Shown here in pieces: positions 12,001 to 24,200 of a stretch of 64,000 nt of DNA. Source of the DNA: Chlamydomonas sphaeroides (lineage: Eukaryota > Chlorophyta > Chlorophyceae > Chlamydomonadales > Chlamydomonadaceae); NCBI GenBank assembly GCA_001662425.1, contig BDDC01000109.1, forward strand, positions 34,292-98,291, written 5' to 3'. The position numbers and the translations under genes are program-made. Each line of letters opens with the position of its first letter. Positions within the stretch are counted from its first letter, which is position 1. The notes under the pieces were generated by a model. That model did not search any database. It was not told where the DNA came from and saw nothing but the letters and a program-made list of their open reading frames with translations.

Positions 12001-12083
12001 CCCACCGCGGGCGGGCTGCTGTTGACCTGGGCCTCCCCCCGCATGCACAAGTGCTCCTCGCCGTGCCGGGCCCTTGCCCGCAC

Positions 12084-12147
<64 letters not shown>

Positions 12148-14757
12148 NNNNNNNNNNNNNNNNNNNNNNNNNNNNNNNNNNNNNNNNNNNNNNNNNNNNN
12201 NNNNNNNNNNNNNNNNNNNNNNNNNNNNNNNNNNNNNNNNNNNNNNNNNNNNNNNNNNNNNNNNNNNNNNNNNNNNNNNNNNNNNNNNNNNNNNNNNNNN
12301 NNNNNNNNNNNNNNNNNNNNNNNNNNNNNNNNNNNNNNNNNNNNNNNNNNNNNNNNNNNNNNNNNNNNNNNNNNNNNNNNNNNNNNNNNNNNNNNNNNNN
12401 NNNNNNNNNNNNNNNNNNNNNNNNNNNNNNNNNNNNNNNNNNNNNNNNNNNNNNNNNNNNNNNNNNNNNNNNNNNNNNNNNNNNNNNNNNNNNNNNNNNN
12501 NNNNNNNNNNNNNNNNNNNNNNNCCACATCTTCGTGGGCGACATCTTCAAACCCCTCACGCCCGCCAGCGTGCTGTCGTGGCAGCGCATCCGCCTCGCCA
12601 ACTGGATGGCCACCAGCGGCCCGCAGTGGGTCGAGACGTTCAGCAAGCTCAACAGGTGCGGCCGCGGCCTGCGGCAAGGTCCGCACGATGCAATGCGATG
12701 CACATGCTGCATTTGACGAGCGTCATAATGTTGTGGCTTAGGTGGCGGCCGTGGCGGTGTAGCGAGCGCGGCGGGGCTACCGTACACGCTTGTGGCCATC
12801 CGCAAGCCCATTGTCCTTGCTCACCTCGCCCCCTCCTTTCTCCCTCCCGCTCCGCCCTCCGTCCTCCTCCCAGCGGCACCTACAACAACCAGTACATGAT
12901 CCTGGACACCAACAAGTTCATCCCGCACGCCGAGCTGCAGCCGGGGCTGCTGTGGGTGCTGGAGCAGCTGCCGGGTATGATCAAGGTGCGGGGCCCGGCA
13001 TGGATCAGGGGTCAGCCACATGCTTTCCACGATGCTTCGTATGCCATGATCGAGGCGCGGGGGCCGCACGCTGGTCTCCCAAGCATGCTGCATCCGCACG
13101 CAGCAAGGGAATATGGGCGCGGGGCGCGGCGCCGGTCGGACGGCTCGTGTGCGCGAGTGGGGCCCAGCTGCGCCGACACGGCATCACGCTGCCTGTGCCC
13201 CGCAGGCCGCGGACATGACCGACGAGCTGGTCCGCGGCTACTGGCCCTCTTACAACGTAGCCTACTTCCCCGAGGTGTACGAGGCCGCCGGTTACCCGGA
13301 CATGGTGCGGCGCCGGCACCAGGGCACGTGCATGTGTGGAATGTGACGTGGCTTTTGGGGGGTTTCCACCCGCCTTTGATCAACTCCTGGGTGCAATGTG
13401 TAGAATAACAGACGGATTCATCATGGGTGTCGGCAGCGGCTTGCACTGCTCGCCGGCGGCCGACCACCCGGCACCATGACGCCGGCGCTGCCACGCTATG
13501 ATTCGCTTGCACGCGGCTCCCCTGCTGCCCGTCCGTCGTCCCTGGACCACAGATTGAGAGGCTGTCGAACCACGGCGGCAAGAAGCACGCCTACTCCATC
13601 CGCCTGCTCAAGTACCAGATCGCGCCGCGCGCCAGCATCTTCCGGCGCGACCAGGGCCAGCTGGCCAACCTGGACGACATCAAGCGGCTCATGCGCTACA
13701 ACGACTTCCAGCACGACCCGGTACGGTTGGCGGTTGGGGCGGTTGGTGGCGGTTGTGACGGTTGGGGCGGTTGGCAGCCGTCCGCACTGCCGAACACGCC
13801 GGTTCGCTCAGCCCCCCGCGCTTGCCTGGCCTCGCTGACGCCGCTGCGCCGATGCCGCCATGCGCCCCGCAGTACGCCGAGGGCTTCCCCACCGGCGCCG
13901 TGTGCGCGCGCGGCGACCTGTCCAAGGGCAGCGACGCGGTGGCCAAGGGGTGTTACGGTGGGCCCGCGGCCGCAGCACACGGCCGGGCGTGCGAGCAAGC
14001 GCGCTGGCCCCTCCCCGCCGGGCCCCCGCCCCGGGGCTGCGGACTGCAGCTGCGGATGGGTTGGGGGCCGTTGGATGGGTTGCGGCCTCGCGGGCTGGCC
14101 AGCGCATCGGTTAGGACGCGCAGGCTGCCGCAGACCGCGATGTGGCCTGCGCGAGCTGGCCTCGTGGCAGGGGCGCAGTGCGCAGCGGCGTGTTGATGTC
14201 TGGTGCTGCCCGCCGTGCGCTGCCCCCGCAGACTCCAAGGTCACGAGCGCCGCCATGATTGCGCGCATGGAGAGCGAGGTCGTGGGCGGGCCCACCACCC
14301 AGGTACGAACCCCGGGGGACACTCACATGGACTACGGTATCATGGAAGCCAGAAAGTGTCATGGAAGTTTGCATAGTCGCATGGTAGATTCAACAGTGGC
14401 AGTGCTACGTGCTGTCCATGCTGAGCCCTCCGCCCCGCCTGCGCGCCTGCTGGAGCCGCCCTCACGCGCCCCTGCCTTGCCCCGCCCCGCCCCATGGCCG
14501 CTGCCCACCCGCAGGGCCAGCCGCCCTTCTCCTGGTCCGACCCGCGCTGGGCGGGGCTGCCTCACCGAGGCATGCCCGACACGTTTGACTTCAGCTGGGA
14601 GCGTATGACGGCCAAGGACCTGCCCACGGCCGGCGAGTGCGCGCAGGCCGCCGCGGCGCAGGCGGAGGAGGCGGCGGGGGCGGGCGCCGGGGCGGCGTCG
14701 CGGCTGCGGGCGGCCGAGGGCGAGGGCGCGGGCGAGGCCTCGACGGCGGCGGTGTGA
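9010..14757 (+). CDS. Phospholipase B-like protein (PLBD family), gene broken by an assembly gap
   Basis: Visible exons: 9010-9298, 9489-9548, 9941-10028, 10273-10742, 11110-11197, 11412-11494, 11812-11850, [gap 12148-12523], to 12655, 12874-12985, 13206-13304, 13553-13720, 13873-13957, 14232-14302, 14515-14757. All visible phases agree. A signal peptide (MAHQLAKRLAVLAALALAA) indicates secretion or a lysosome/vacuole route. Family marks are GAGFLEGYLTA, GKCSALIKV with the N-terminal-nucleophile cysteine (about Cys305), VSFSSYPGELYSDDDWYLL, NSGTYNNQYMILD, APRASIFRRDQG and MRYNDFQHDP. PLBD enzymes are self-cleaving Ntn hydrolases proposed to deacylate phospholipids. An acidic low-complexity stretch precedes the cysteine. 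Introns 1 and 2 appear to use GC donors. The peptide between DDWYLLSS and HIFVGDIF, where homologues have a short segment, is lost in the gap. Confidence 0.9.
9655..9845 (+). repeat. 21-bp tandem repeat in PLBD intron 2
   Basis: About nine units of a 21-bp, very GC-rich motif. The core is GGGGGCTTGGCCCGCGCCGC, with a variant where CGCG is replaced by CAGT. It lies wholly in the intron between 9548 and 9941 and is not part of the protein, although it keeps several frames open. Confidence 0.85.
12087..12523. other. 61-base C homopolymer followed by 376 Ns (assembly gap)
   Basis: An uninterrupted run of C (12087-12147) is followed by Ns from 12148 to 12523 inside the PLBD gene. The homopolymer edge suggests that sequencing or gap filling failed here. 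The gap should contain the missing PLBD coding piece and flanking intron. Confidence 0.9.
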
Positions 14758-16234
14758 GGCACTTGGATTCCAGGGCTGGGCTAGGAGCGTGAGGGTAGGG
14801 GGTAGGGGTCACGGATGAAGTGGAGCAGGAGAGGCCGTGGGCGCAGGGGGGCTTGTGCTGCAGCTTGCGGAGGGGCGGGGAGGGGAGGGTTGCTGGGACG
14901 GCACACGTGCGAGGCGGCTCAGCAGCGTGTTGTGAGGATGTGTTTGTGTATACAAGTGTTAGTGTTAGTGTGCGCGTGTATGTGTGTGGAGGGGTCTGGA
15001 ACAATAAGCGCCCGGCTCGTGATCGATTTTGCACCGTGGGCGGCATTTTTACGGCGCGGCGCTGTGCGGGGGTGCTGCCTGTGCGGCACTGTGGCTGGTG
15101 TGCTGTGGCTTCCTATGGCCGCGCGTGCTCCGCATCGCTGCACCGCGGACCGGGTGTAGGGGCTCTGCTGCGCGGCTGGCACTGGTGCCAGGGGTGCACT
15201 GCTGCGCGCACCCACATGTGCTGCGTTGGGGGGTCGTGACGGCCTGACCGGCTTACTACGTTGACAGGATAGCGCTGCATGTGCATCTCTAATACCACCG
15301 AGGCCTACCTAGGGTAGTTGCGTTGCCGGCCGTGGCGCTGCCGGCCGCAGCAGCGGTGCCGCAGGCCCGTAAGATCAAGCACTCCAGACTGTTTGCCATT
15401 CTTCCGCTTTTTGCTAATGCACTGGCGCGGCACAGGCGCTGACGCTGGGGCCCCCTCCTGGTGTTTCGGGGCTATGTAATCCACAGCATCTCTGCGTATG
15501 TCGCACGACCGCCCGTGCGACAGCACCGCCGGTCCTAGCCGGCCCGGGCCTTGCTCGCTGCCACAGCAACCATCTGTCTGTTGCCTGCGCTTGCATTCGA
15601 CCAACCATGGTTGCAGAGGACGCAGCCGCGGCCTGGCAGCCTAGCTCCCGCGCATCTCTGCTCCACCCCCTCCCGCCTCGCCACGCCGGGCCTTATGCGG
15701 CAACGCGCCCTGGGACGTAGAATGGGCCTGTGGACGCCACTACAGGACGCCACTACTGTAATGCCAGGAACACAGTATAACAGGGGCACCAGAATGCCAG
15801 GAACGCTGGCCTTTAAACCCAGATACCCAGTTCATGTCAAGAGCGCTGTCAGGGATGGGGATGGCGCAGGGGCACGGCAGCCTGGATGTTGCAATCCGTT
15901 GTGCCGCCCCGTCCCTGACCCAGGCCACCCACCCACCGCCCATCCGCCTCAGCTTGGCCCCACCCAGATGTCTGCCACAAGCACAGCGACACTCCCACCC
16001 GGGGATGACCCCAACCGTCCAGTAATGCTCCAGGCTGCACCGTCCGGCCCTCCAGCCTCTCCCTCCGAATCATGCTCGCCGGCCTGTACACGAAAGCACA
16101 GCCAATCTGCAGCTGCAGCGCCGCACAGCGCCTTTCGCCACCACCACCACCCACCCAACAACAGGCGCATGCACTCGCGCCCCTCCCGCAGCCCCGGCAG
16201 CTGCCGCACGGCGCTCCTCGAGCGCGCCGCGCCC
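14758..16234. other. Convergent intergenic region between PLBD and TMCO1
   Basis: About 1.5 kb with no gene I can support. TGTAA at 15475-15479 is a possible PLBD poly(A) signal. Short direct repeats occur at about 15734-15806: ACGCCACTAC twice and ATGCCAGGAAC twice. Confidence 0.5.
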
Positions 16235-17988
16235 TCACGCCAGCTTGGCCCCGGTGAGCTTGCTGAAGCGCGAGGTCATGGAGCTCATGTCGGTGGCCTT
16301 GGCCACCGAGGGAGGCAGCTGGGTGCCGAGCAGCTTGGAGATGTTGGCGCGCGCGCCCACGTTGGCCAGGATGTACACAAACATGAAGCTGGGGGTAGGG
16401 CGGGCGGAGGGACAGGAGCGTGCTGGAGGGCTAGGTTCTGGCACGCGGCAGGGCCGGGCGCGCTCGTTGGGCGACGGGACATGTCCGGGACAGCAAGCGG
16501 GCGGGGGGCGGACGCGGTTCGCGACGCACGGTAGCGCACGAAGAGCGGAGGAGCGTGTACATTCGTTGGCAAGGACCAAAGAGTCGTGGTGGGAGAGGGG
16601 ACGCGTTGGGCCGCAGCGGCCGCCCGACCGGGCTGCTCCTGACGCTGGCGCCTGTCCCCGCAAGCAGCCCCCTACGGCCCCCACCCCACCTGCAGTCGGT
16701 GGCGGCGGGCGACTCGAGCCACTGGTGCGCCATCCTGCTGAAGGGGAACATGGGCACGAAGGGCAGCTGCGCCACGGCCCTGCGGCGGGGTGGGGCAGGA
16801 GGGCAGCGGGTGGGGAGGAGGCGAGCGGCAGTCAGCGGGCAGTCGAGCGGCACCGGCTGCAGAAGGCGCGTTGTGCAGTCCAGGATGCGGGCCAGCGCGA
16901 CAAGAGCCCGTGTACCAAACCCAGGACCAAGCCGCTCGTACACACGGCAAGGACTCCTAAGTATGGGATTAGAGCAATCCGCTTGCGACTCCCAGCTGCC
17001 CATGTACCAGGCCCGCTTCACGTGCGGCATGTTACGTTGCATGCTACCGTGACGTATGACGCATGAAAGCAGGCATGCTACGTAACATTGGTACGACACA
17101 CGGGCGTGACGGGCGAAGCCGCAGCCACTCACTTGCCCATGTACCAGGTGCGCAGTACGTACAGCATGGCGCCCAGGCTGCCGAACATGATGGCCTGCTG
17201 CTTGAGGCGCTGCCACGTGAAGTCGCGGCTCATGTACGTGAGCTGCACCTCGAGAGCGCGCTCGCGCTTCTTGGAGGCGGCGGAGGCGGCGCCCGTGTTG
17301 GCGGCGGACAGGCGGTTGAGCTCCTGGTGGGTTGGGGGGAGGAGGGAGGCAGGCAAGGGAGGAAGGGGAGGGGCGGCAGCCCAGTGGGATGAGCCCGCCA
17401 GGCTGGGTTGGGGGCAAGAAGAGGAGGACAGAAGCGAGGACGAGGGGGAGCGGCAGCCGAAGGGGAGCGGCAGGGGTGGAGGGCACGGGGAGTTGGGGCT
17501 TGGGACCGGTATGGCCTCTAGCGGGTGCGGAGCCAGGGCGAGAGGGTGCCGGGGAAGCCCCCGGGTACGCCTTGCGCCCGGACACGCCGGGCAGCTCCCC
17601 AGTGGGCCCTGATATCTACGTCGCTGTAAGGTGTTATGACCCCATGGGACGCGTGCGGCCGCGACCGCGGCTGCGCAGGGGCCCCATGGAGCCCGTGGCA
17701 CCCGGGCACTGCGGCTCTAGCCTTCAGGCGGGTTCCATGGCCAGTGCGGCTGACGTTAAGCTGCTGCGCTGTCCTGTGCGTGCTTGAGGAGGCATAGGGG
17801 TGCAGGGGGCACGGCCGGGGACTCGAGGCAGCAACGCCGCGCTGGCAGCCCACCTTGCTGGTGCGGTCGATGTCCGACACCAGTCGCTTAAAAGTTGAGC
17901 TGTTGTTCACGAGCACCATCGTGAGCACCTCAACGAAAACATTGACGAACACGACAGCACCGACTATGAGCAGCGGTGCTGGGATCAT
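16235..17988 (-). CDS. TMCO1: TMCO1-type ER membrane protein (GET/EMC3/Oxa1 superfamily)
   Basis: Minus-strand exons 17988-17854, 17323-17133, 16779-16690 and 16388-16235 give 189 residues, the same as animal TMCO1 (188). The first helix (PLLIVGAVVFVNVFVEVLTM) is followed by a charged coiled coil (STFKRLVSDIDRTSK, then SKKRERALEVQL). A second helix (IMFGSLGAMLYVLRTWYMG) precedes the characteristic LPFVPMFPFSRMAHQWL, TDCSFMFVYILANVGARANI and SKLLGTQLP. TMCO1 is a DUF106 insertase-like protein of the ER translocon for multipass proteins and has also been described as a calcium-load-activated channel. The exon 2 donor is AA|GTGAGTGG, with the codon completed by the next exon. The gene is divergent from the LRR gene, with 271 bp between starts. 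Confidence 0.92.
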
Positions 17989-18259
17989 CTTGTGTTGTGG
18001 CCAAAAGGCGCCTAAGCAAGTTGTAAATAGGATGTGTGCACTTCAGGAAGCTCCTCACAGGGGTTCAGCTATACTGCAGCAACAAGTTGGCGGCCTCCAG
18101 ATCAGCACTACAAGTTGTCGTCTCAATGCAGTTTGGCACTGCAAAGATGTAATTACTTATGCTGCAATGACACAGCCTAGTGCCAGCATTAGCGCATTTC
18201 ATTGGTGACCAAAACCCTTACGGCGCACAACTATCGGCGTCTCGGGGCGCTGTCAAACC
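17989..18259. promoter_or_regulatory. 271-bp divergent intergenic region (TMCO1 / LRR protein)
   Basis: The ATG of TMCO1 (17988, minus) and the proposed ATG of the LRR gene (18260, plus) point away from each other across 271 bp, locally less GC-rich than the surroundings. This is compatible with a bidirectional promoter. No individual site is claimed. Confidence 0.5.
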
Positions 18260-21104
18260 ATGCCCCCAACACTCGCGTCCATATGCGTCGAGGTGCTGGC
18301 GCGACAGCTGCTTGCTGGCACGGTTCCAGGTGCGTGGCCGCGGGGCACCGGTCGGAATGGCGGGATCCCCGGCGACATGCCCAGCGAGCACACGCTGCAA
18401 ACAAGCTCCCGGCCAGCTGCCCCTTCACTGAGGTGGCGTCGCCATGCAGATCCAACTTGACGCGGGAGCATTGCAGCTGCCTCTCTGCTGCGAAAGAGCC
18501 CCAAACCCCACGACCACTGCGGTGCGCCTGCCCTTCCTCACACCCAACAGCAAACTTCCCTGCCGGGGTGCCCGAACCCGAGCTGGTGCTTCGGATCTAC
18601 AACCTCTTCGCCGCAAGGTATGCCCTGCCTCACGCAACCTAACCTTGCGCACAACACACCGCATCCCTCCATTCCTCGCCTTCTGCTAGACGGACCGGTC
18701 AGCGCACGGTGGCGCGCTCCCTCCCTCCCGCGCTCGTGCCTACCGGTCGCGCTAACCCTCAGGTCCCGCCCCTCTCCCGGCGACCACGGCGCGCTGCTGC
18801 GTCACCTGCTGGTGCTGCAGGCCTTCTCGGGCGAGTGGTGAGCAGCGCTGCATGCTGTCCCTCCAACGCATCCCTGCAGCACCCTGCGTGCCATGATGGT
18901 AGCCGCCGCCGCCGCCTGGCACCGCGCGATACAGGGTGCCCAGGGCCCTCAACCTGGTGTTCTCCGCTGCCCCATGATGCGTCCGCCCGTCCCGTCGTTT
19001 CTCGCACGCAGGCAGGTCCGGCAGCTACGGCTGACGCTGCCGGAGCCTCGCTCGGCGCGGGCGCTTTGCCAGCTGCATGCCATATCGCAGGTGGGGCTTG
19101 CAGCCGTGATGGGGTCCTGTCTTCTACATTGTGTTGATGTCTGGGTCCTTCGGCCTTGGAGCAAGAGTGCGCTGCGTGTGGCGCCGTAGCGCGCAATGCC
19201 ATCATGGCCGGCGGACCCGTGTGCTGCAGAGCCTGGTGCACCTGGAGCTGGCGGCGCCGTGGATGACCGACCTGACCTGGCTGCAGCACCGCCAGCAGCA
19301 GCCGGCGCCGGCACTGCAGCGCCGGGAGCTGGTTCATTACCGACAGCAGCACCCACAGCCACAGCCACAGCATCCTCACCCTCCGCAGCAGCAGCAGCCG
19401 CAGCTGCAGCACTCCACCGTTCATGGGCAAGGCGCCGGCGGCGGTCCGCCGCTCACCAAGCGGCCGCGGCATGCGACGGCGGCAGCCAGCAGCCAGCACA
19501 CAGCCCCTCCTCACCAGCAACCCCAACCCCACCCGGAGCCTTGCCTGGACTCTCATGCGCAGCCCCAGCCGCAGCCCCAGCCGCAGCCGCAGCCCGCGCC
19601 CGCGGCGCTAGGGCTGTCGTGCCTGGCACTGCGTGGCTGCACCGCGCTCACCTCCCCCGACCTGGCTCCGCTGGCGGCGCTGGCCCCCTGGCTGCGTGTG
19701 TTGGACCTGGCCGGGGCTGAGAGCCTGGACGACCGCTGCGCGGGCGTGCTGGCGGGGCTGAGCCAGCTGCAGGTGCGGTGGGTGGGGGGCGCTGGTGCAG
19801 GTCGGCGGGGTCATGCCCCTGCACTGGACGTGTGTAGCTTGTGTGACTTAGTATGCGGCTGCTGGGCATGAGCATTCAACAACACCTAGCAGTGCTCCCT
19901 GGCACTTCTGAGCGCGCTACGCCCTCGGTACTTCCCCGCAGACGCTGAGCTTGAGCCGCTGCGGGGTGGGCGACCCCACCCTGGAGCTGCTGACCTACGC
20001 GGCGCGCGTGGCCGCCTGGTCGCGAAAGCACGGCGCGCCGCCGCCGCCCGAGTCCGCCGCCTGGCCCGTGTGAGCTAAGCTGCCGGGCGTTGGGCTCGAC
20101 CGCGGGAGACTACGGCCGATAATGACGGTGGAGCCACGGCGCCGGCACCGGGTGCCCTCCTGGCCCAGCGGCTTGGTGCGCCTCGCGTCCGCTAAGCCGG
20201 ACGGAGGCGGCGCTGCACGTGCACGTGCACGCCAGGGCTGCATCCGTCAAGGCCGCGCACCTCGATTGCCACCCTGCCTGTGTGCCCTCCTCCCCCGCAC
20301 AGGCTGCACATCTCCCGCTGGCAGCTGGACGGCACCCGCGTCACGGCGGCCGGCGTGGGGCTGTTGGCGGACGTGCCGCAGCTGCTGTTCGTGGACGTGC
20401 GCGGCACCGGGCTGCCAAGGCACGTCGGGCAGCAGCAACGAGCTGCAGTGTGCGGGAATGGCTGGCCTGGGGGATGGGGCTTGCACCCGAGAGCGTAGGC
20501 GCCAGGGCACGACCAGGGTCGGGGTAGGCCGCCTGACTTGGCGTGTTGGCGTGTCTCCAAACTGCGGCCTGCCGTGGTCTGCTCCCTCCGCAGGGCGGCG
20601 CTGCGGCCGCTGGAGAGCCGGCACTCCCTGGTGCTGGCGCAGGGCTCAGTGCTGTCGGTCAGCGTGGGGCTGGCGGCGGCGCTGGTAAATCACGGCACGG
20701 GCGTGTGGCCGGCGGGCGCGTGTGCCTGCCGCGCAGATGACGTGGTCGCTTTGGGCCCCGCGGGGGTTGCTGCCGACGCCGGGCCGCGCGCCAGGCGGCG
20801 GCAGCGGATCCGGGAGGAGCGAGAGGCTCGAGAGCTGGGACATGCAGGTGGTGGTCGATGGGGCGGGGCTGTGGGTGCGGCGGTGCCGGTGGCGCCGGTG
20901 GCTGTGCCCGCGCAGGCGGTGTGGGGGCCGATGGCTGGGCCCGGCGGCCTGGCGGACATTGGGGAGGGCGCGGCGGGGTTGCCGACTGGTTGGGAGCAGG
21001 GGTGGGCAAGTAACGGCATTGCGGCGATGGTGTCGACGGCGGAGGCGCTATTGCGGATTGAGGCTGGGGCGTCGGGGGGAGCGGGGTGGGGGAGCGGAGG
21101 ATGA
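18260..21104 (+). CDS. RNI-type leucine-rich-repeat protein with a Gln/His/Pro-rich insertion
   Basis: Exons 18260-18329, 18551-18617, 18763-18837, 19012-19090, 19230-19772, 19942-20069, 20303-20419 and 20594-21104 are phase-consistent and give 529 residues. The start (MPPTLASICVEVLARQLL) and VPEPELVLRIYNLFAAR resemble the N-terminal, F-box-like part of plant RNI-superfamily proteins. Leucine-rich repeats follow: EWQVRQLRLTLPEP, SLVHLELAAP, LSCLALRGCTALTSPDLAPL, LRVLDLAGAESLDDRC, LQTLSLSRCGVGDPTLELL, LLADVPQLLFVDVRGTGLP. The fifth exon carries a long disordered insert rich in Gln, His and Pro (QPQPQPQ runs). The C-terminal 100 residues are glycine/alanine-rich and uncertain. The last intron uses a GC donor (CCAAG|GCACGT). 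The role is unknown; a substrate-recognition or scaffold function is only a guess. Confidence 0.7.
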
Positions 21105-21244
21105 GCCGGGGAAGGCGTGCCGCTATCCATCCATACAAACCCGGGCTCTGTCCAGATGCCAAATTGTGTCGAAACGGACATAATAATACGCACTACTGTT
21201 CGCGACCCTTTCATTGCTCGTTCTGTGTCACTTGCGACTCTGAA

Positions 21245-24200
21245 ATGTCCGCACTGTTGCGCTGCGCACTGGGCGATGCCCCAGCGGGCCGGGGACTAAT
21301 CGGTCAGCTGTCGCAAGGCTTGCGAGCATGCTTCTCTTCGATGCCAGCAATGGATCCGGCTCCGTCAACGCCGAGGATGCCGGATTTCGCGCACAAGCCA
21401 GCGCCCTATACGGGCCCGTCCGCAGACGAAGTGCTCGCCTTGAGGAAGCAACACTTGAGCCCATGCAAGTTTCACGGGTGATCGAGGAAGGCCTGGGCGA
21501 AACCCTAGCTGCAGATCCTCGTGGCGCTGACGCTGCCCCCGCGCCCCGACCCCCGAAAACAGCGCTCTTCCTTCACTTCAAGAAGCCCGTGATGATCGTC
21601 GAGGGCAAGATGCAGTATCTCTTTGACGAGAAGGGCCGGCGGTACCTCGACGTGAGTCCGGCAATGCTGGGGGCTTGCGCATGCTGTCCAGCCTTATGGG
21701 CATTGACTATCCTCTGGGATGCTCGCACCTGGGCCCCGCACGGCTCCAAGGGACAAGCACGAGGGCCCTTCCCACTCCCACGACATGCCATCAGGGCCGC
21801 AGCTATGTCCCAACCGACGACCCGCCTGGCCCTGCCCGCAGGCCTTCGCCGGCATCGTGACGGTCAGCGTGGGCCACTGCCACCCCGAGGTCAACGCCTC
21901 CATCCACCGCCAGAACGAGCTGCTGCAGCACACCACCACCATCTACCTCAACAACCAGATCGCGCAGTACGCCAAGGAGCTAGCCGACCGCATGCCCGGC
22001 AACCTCAAGGCAAGCACCCGCACCGCCTGCGGCACTCACATGCCCCTGGCCCCCCTTCCCTCCCTCCCTCCCTCTGGCCCCTCCTCCCCTTTTACCTCAG
22101 TGCCGCCGTGCCGCCACACGCAACCCAAACCCCCCTCCTGCCTCTTGCCTACTCGCCACCTCCCCCCTCGTCTCCCGCTTGTCCCCCCGCCAGGTGGTGT
22201 ACTTTGTCAACAGCGGCAGCGAGGCCAACGACATGGCCATCATGCTGGCGCGCCTGCACACCGGCAACTGGGACGTCATGTGCCTGCGCAACGCCTACCA
22301 CGGCATGAGCATCGGCACCATGGGCACCTGCGGCCAGCACACCTGGAAGCAGCCCATGCCGCAGGTGGGGATGGGGATAGGGGATTGGGACGGGGCGCCG
22401 GGGGAAGGGCCATGGAAGTGGAGGCGGAGGCGGAGGCAGGGTGTGGGCGCCGCCCAGCCATGAGCACCCTGCCACGCAGTGCTCCTCGCCCCCAGCGGCC
22501 CGCCTCGCCTCGCGGCCTACCGTCGCGCTCCGCCCTCGTGCCCCAGCCAGTGCACTCCCATCTCGTATCACCCCAGCGGACTATGTACCTCGCTGTACCC
22601 TCACAGGGCTTTGGCTACCACCACGCCCTCAACCCGGACCCCTACCGCGGCGCCTTTGGCGACGACGGGCCCCGCTATGCCGCCGACGTGGCCGACCTCA
22701 TCTCTGCCGCCACGCCCGGCCGCGTGGCGGGCTTCGTGGCGGAGACCATCCAGGGCGTGGGCGGCACCGTGCCGCTGGCCAAGGGCTACCTGCCGGCAGT
22801 GTACAAGGTGGGGTTTCAGGGGTTGAGGATGCCGGGGTACACAAAGGAGGACGACGTGCGGGAACGCGATAGGACTGGCTGGGCCGGGGTGGGTGGCGCG
22901 GACAAACGGCGCAGCGATGGACGTGTGGTGGTTGGGGGTATGTCGGCGCGGGCTGGCAGCGGGCATGCCTCCGCCTCGTGGCTCCCATCTTGGTCCGTGT
23001 GGCCCGCTGTTTGGCCCCGCAGATGATCCGCGAGGCAGGCGGCGTGTGCATCGCGGACGAGGTGCAGACGGGCTTTGGCCGCACCGGCAGCCACTACTGG
23101 GGCTTCCAGCGCCAGGGCGTGGTGCCCGACATCGTCACCATGGCCAAGGTACGAGCTGAGGGGCGGGGGGGCTGGGTGCCGGGGCGGGGGGCGTTGGAGA
23201 CAGGGCGGTATCCCGCTGCGGCTCGGTGTTCGTGCGCTACACATCACCGTCCCCCACCGCCCGCTGTGCCTGACATGTTTGCCTCGGGGCCCCCCGTCCC
23301 CAGGGCATCGGCAACGGCCTGCCGCTGGCGGCGGTGGTGACGACGCCCGAGATCGCGGCGTCCATGGCCGGCAGGCTGCACTTCAACACGTGAGGCCTCG
23401 GGGACCAGGGAGGCAGGAAGGCCCCCAGGGGCTGTCCAGGCGGGGCCGGAATGTTGACTGCCTGAGGGTGAGGGTAGCGGCGCTAAGACGCCCCCACGCT
23501 GCTCCGCCCTCCATGCTCTGGTCCCACGGCCCTGATGCCCAACCGTCTACCTTGTGTGCCCCGCCTCATGTGTTTACCTACTACATCACCCCATCCCCCA
23601 CTCCCCCCCCACCCCGCAGCTACGGCGGCAACCCCGTCTGCTCGGCGGGCGGCCGCGCGGTGCTGCGGGTTGTGGACCAGGAGCGACGCCAGGAGCACTG
23701 CGCGCAGGTGAGGGACCCCGGCGCCCAGCGCCCCAGGGCGGGCGACCAGCTGCTGCCCCGCGGCCGTGGCGCAGGTTCGCGCACACACACGGCATGACCG
23801 CTTTCTGCACTCCCTCCTCCCGCCCCCCCCCCTCCCTACCCCCAGGTGGGCGAGCACCTGCTGGGCCGGCTGCGGTCGCTGGCGGCCAAGCACGACATCA
23901 TCGGCGACGTGCGCGGCGCGGGGCTGATGCTGGGCGTGGAGCTGGTCAAGGACCGCGCCACCAAGGTAGGCGGCAGGGGCGGGGGCTGCGGCCTCGATGG
24001 GGGGCAGCCGGGGCGTGCGCCGCATCGGTCTGCGTGCGCGCGCCAACATAGCATGGTACCGGCGCTCTGCTGTGAAGTGGTATTGCTGGTGGGGCTGTGC
24101 GCTGGAGGATGCGTTACCTGCAGCCCCCGCCCTCGCTATCCCGATCTCCCTCGCGGTGGGGGATGCAGAGCGGCATATGGCCTGGAGCACGCGTGCGCCG

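Noticed and set aside
12074..13408. Open frame running through the poly-C run and the N gap
   Set aside because: It is open only because Ns and homopolymer contain no stops.
15730..15806. Target-site duplications of an insertion (ACGCCACTAC and ATGCCAGGAAC repeats)
   Set aside because: The copies are adjacent and flank no element; they are simple local duplications.
18202..18642. A single long first exon for the LRR gene
   Set aside because: A two-exon start (18260-18329 plus 18551-18617) has good splice sites, correct phase and a more family-like N-terminus, so the long frame is mostly intron.
20692..20735. A 44-bp intron near the end of the LRR gene
   Set aside because: GT and AG are present but the intron would be shorter than normal algal introns, and the frame is open without it.
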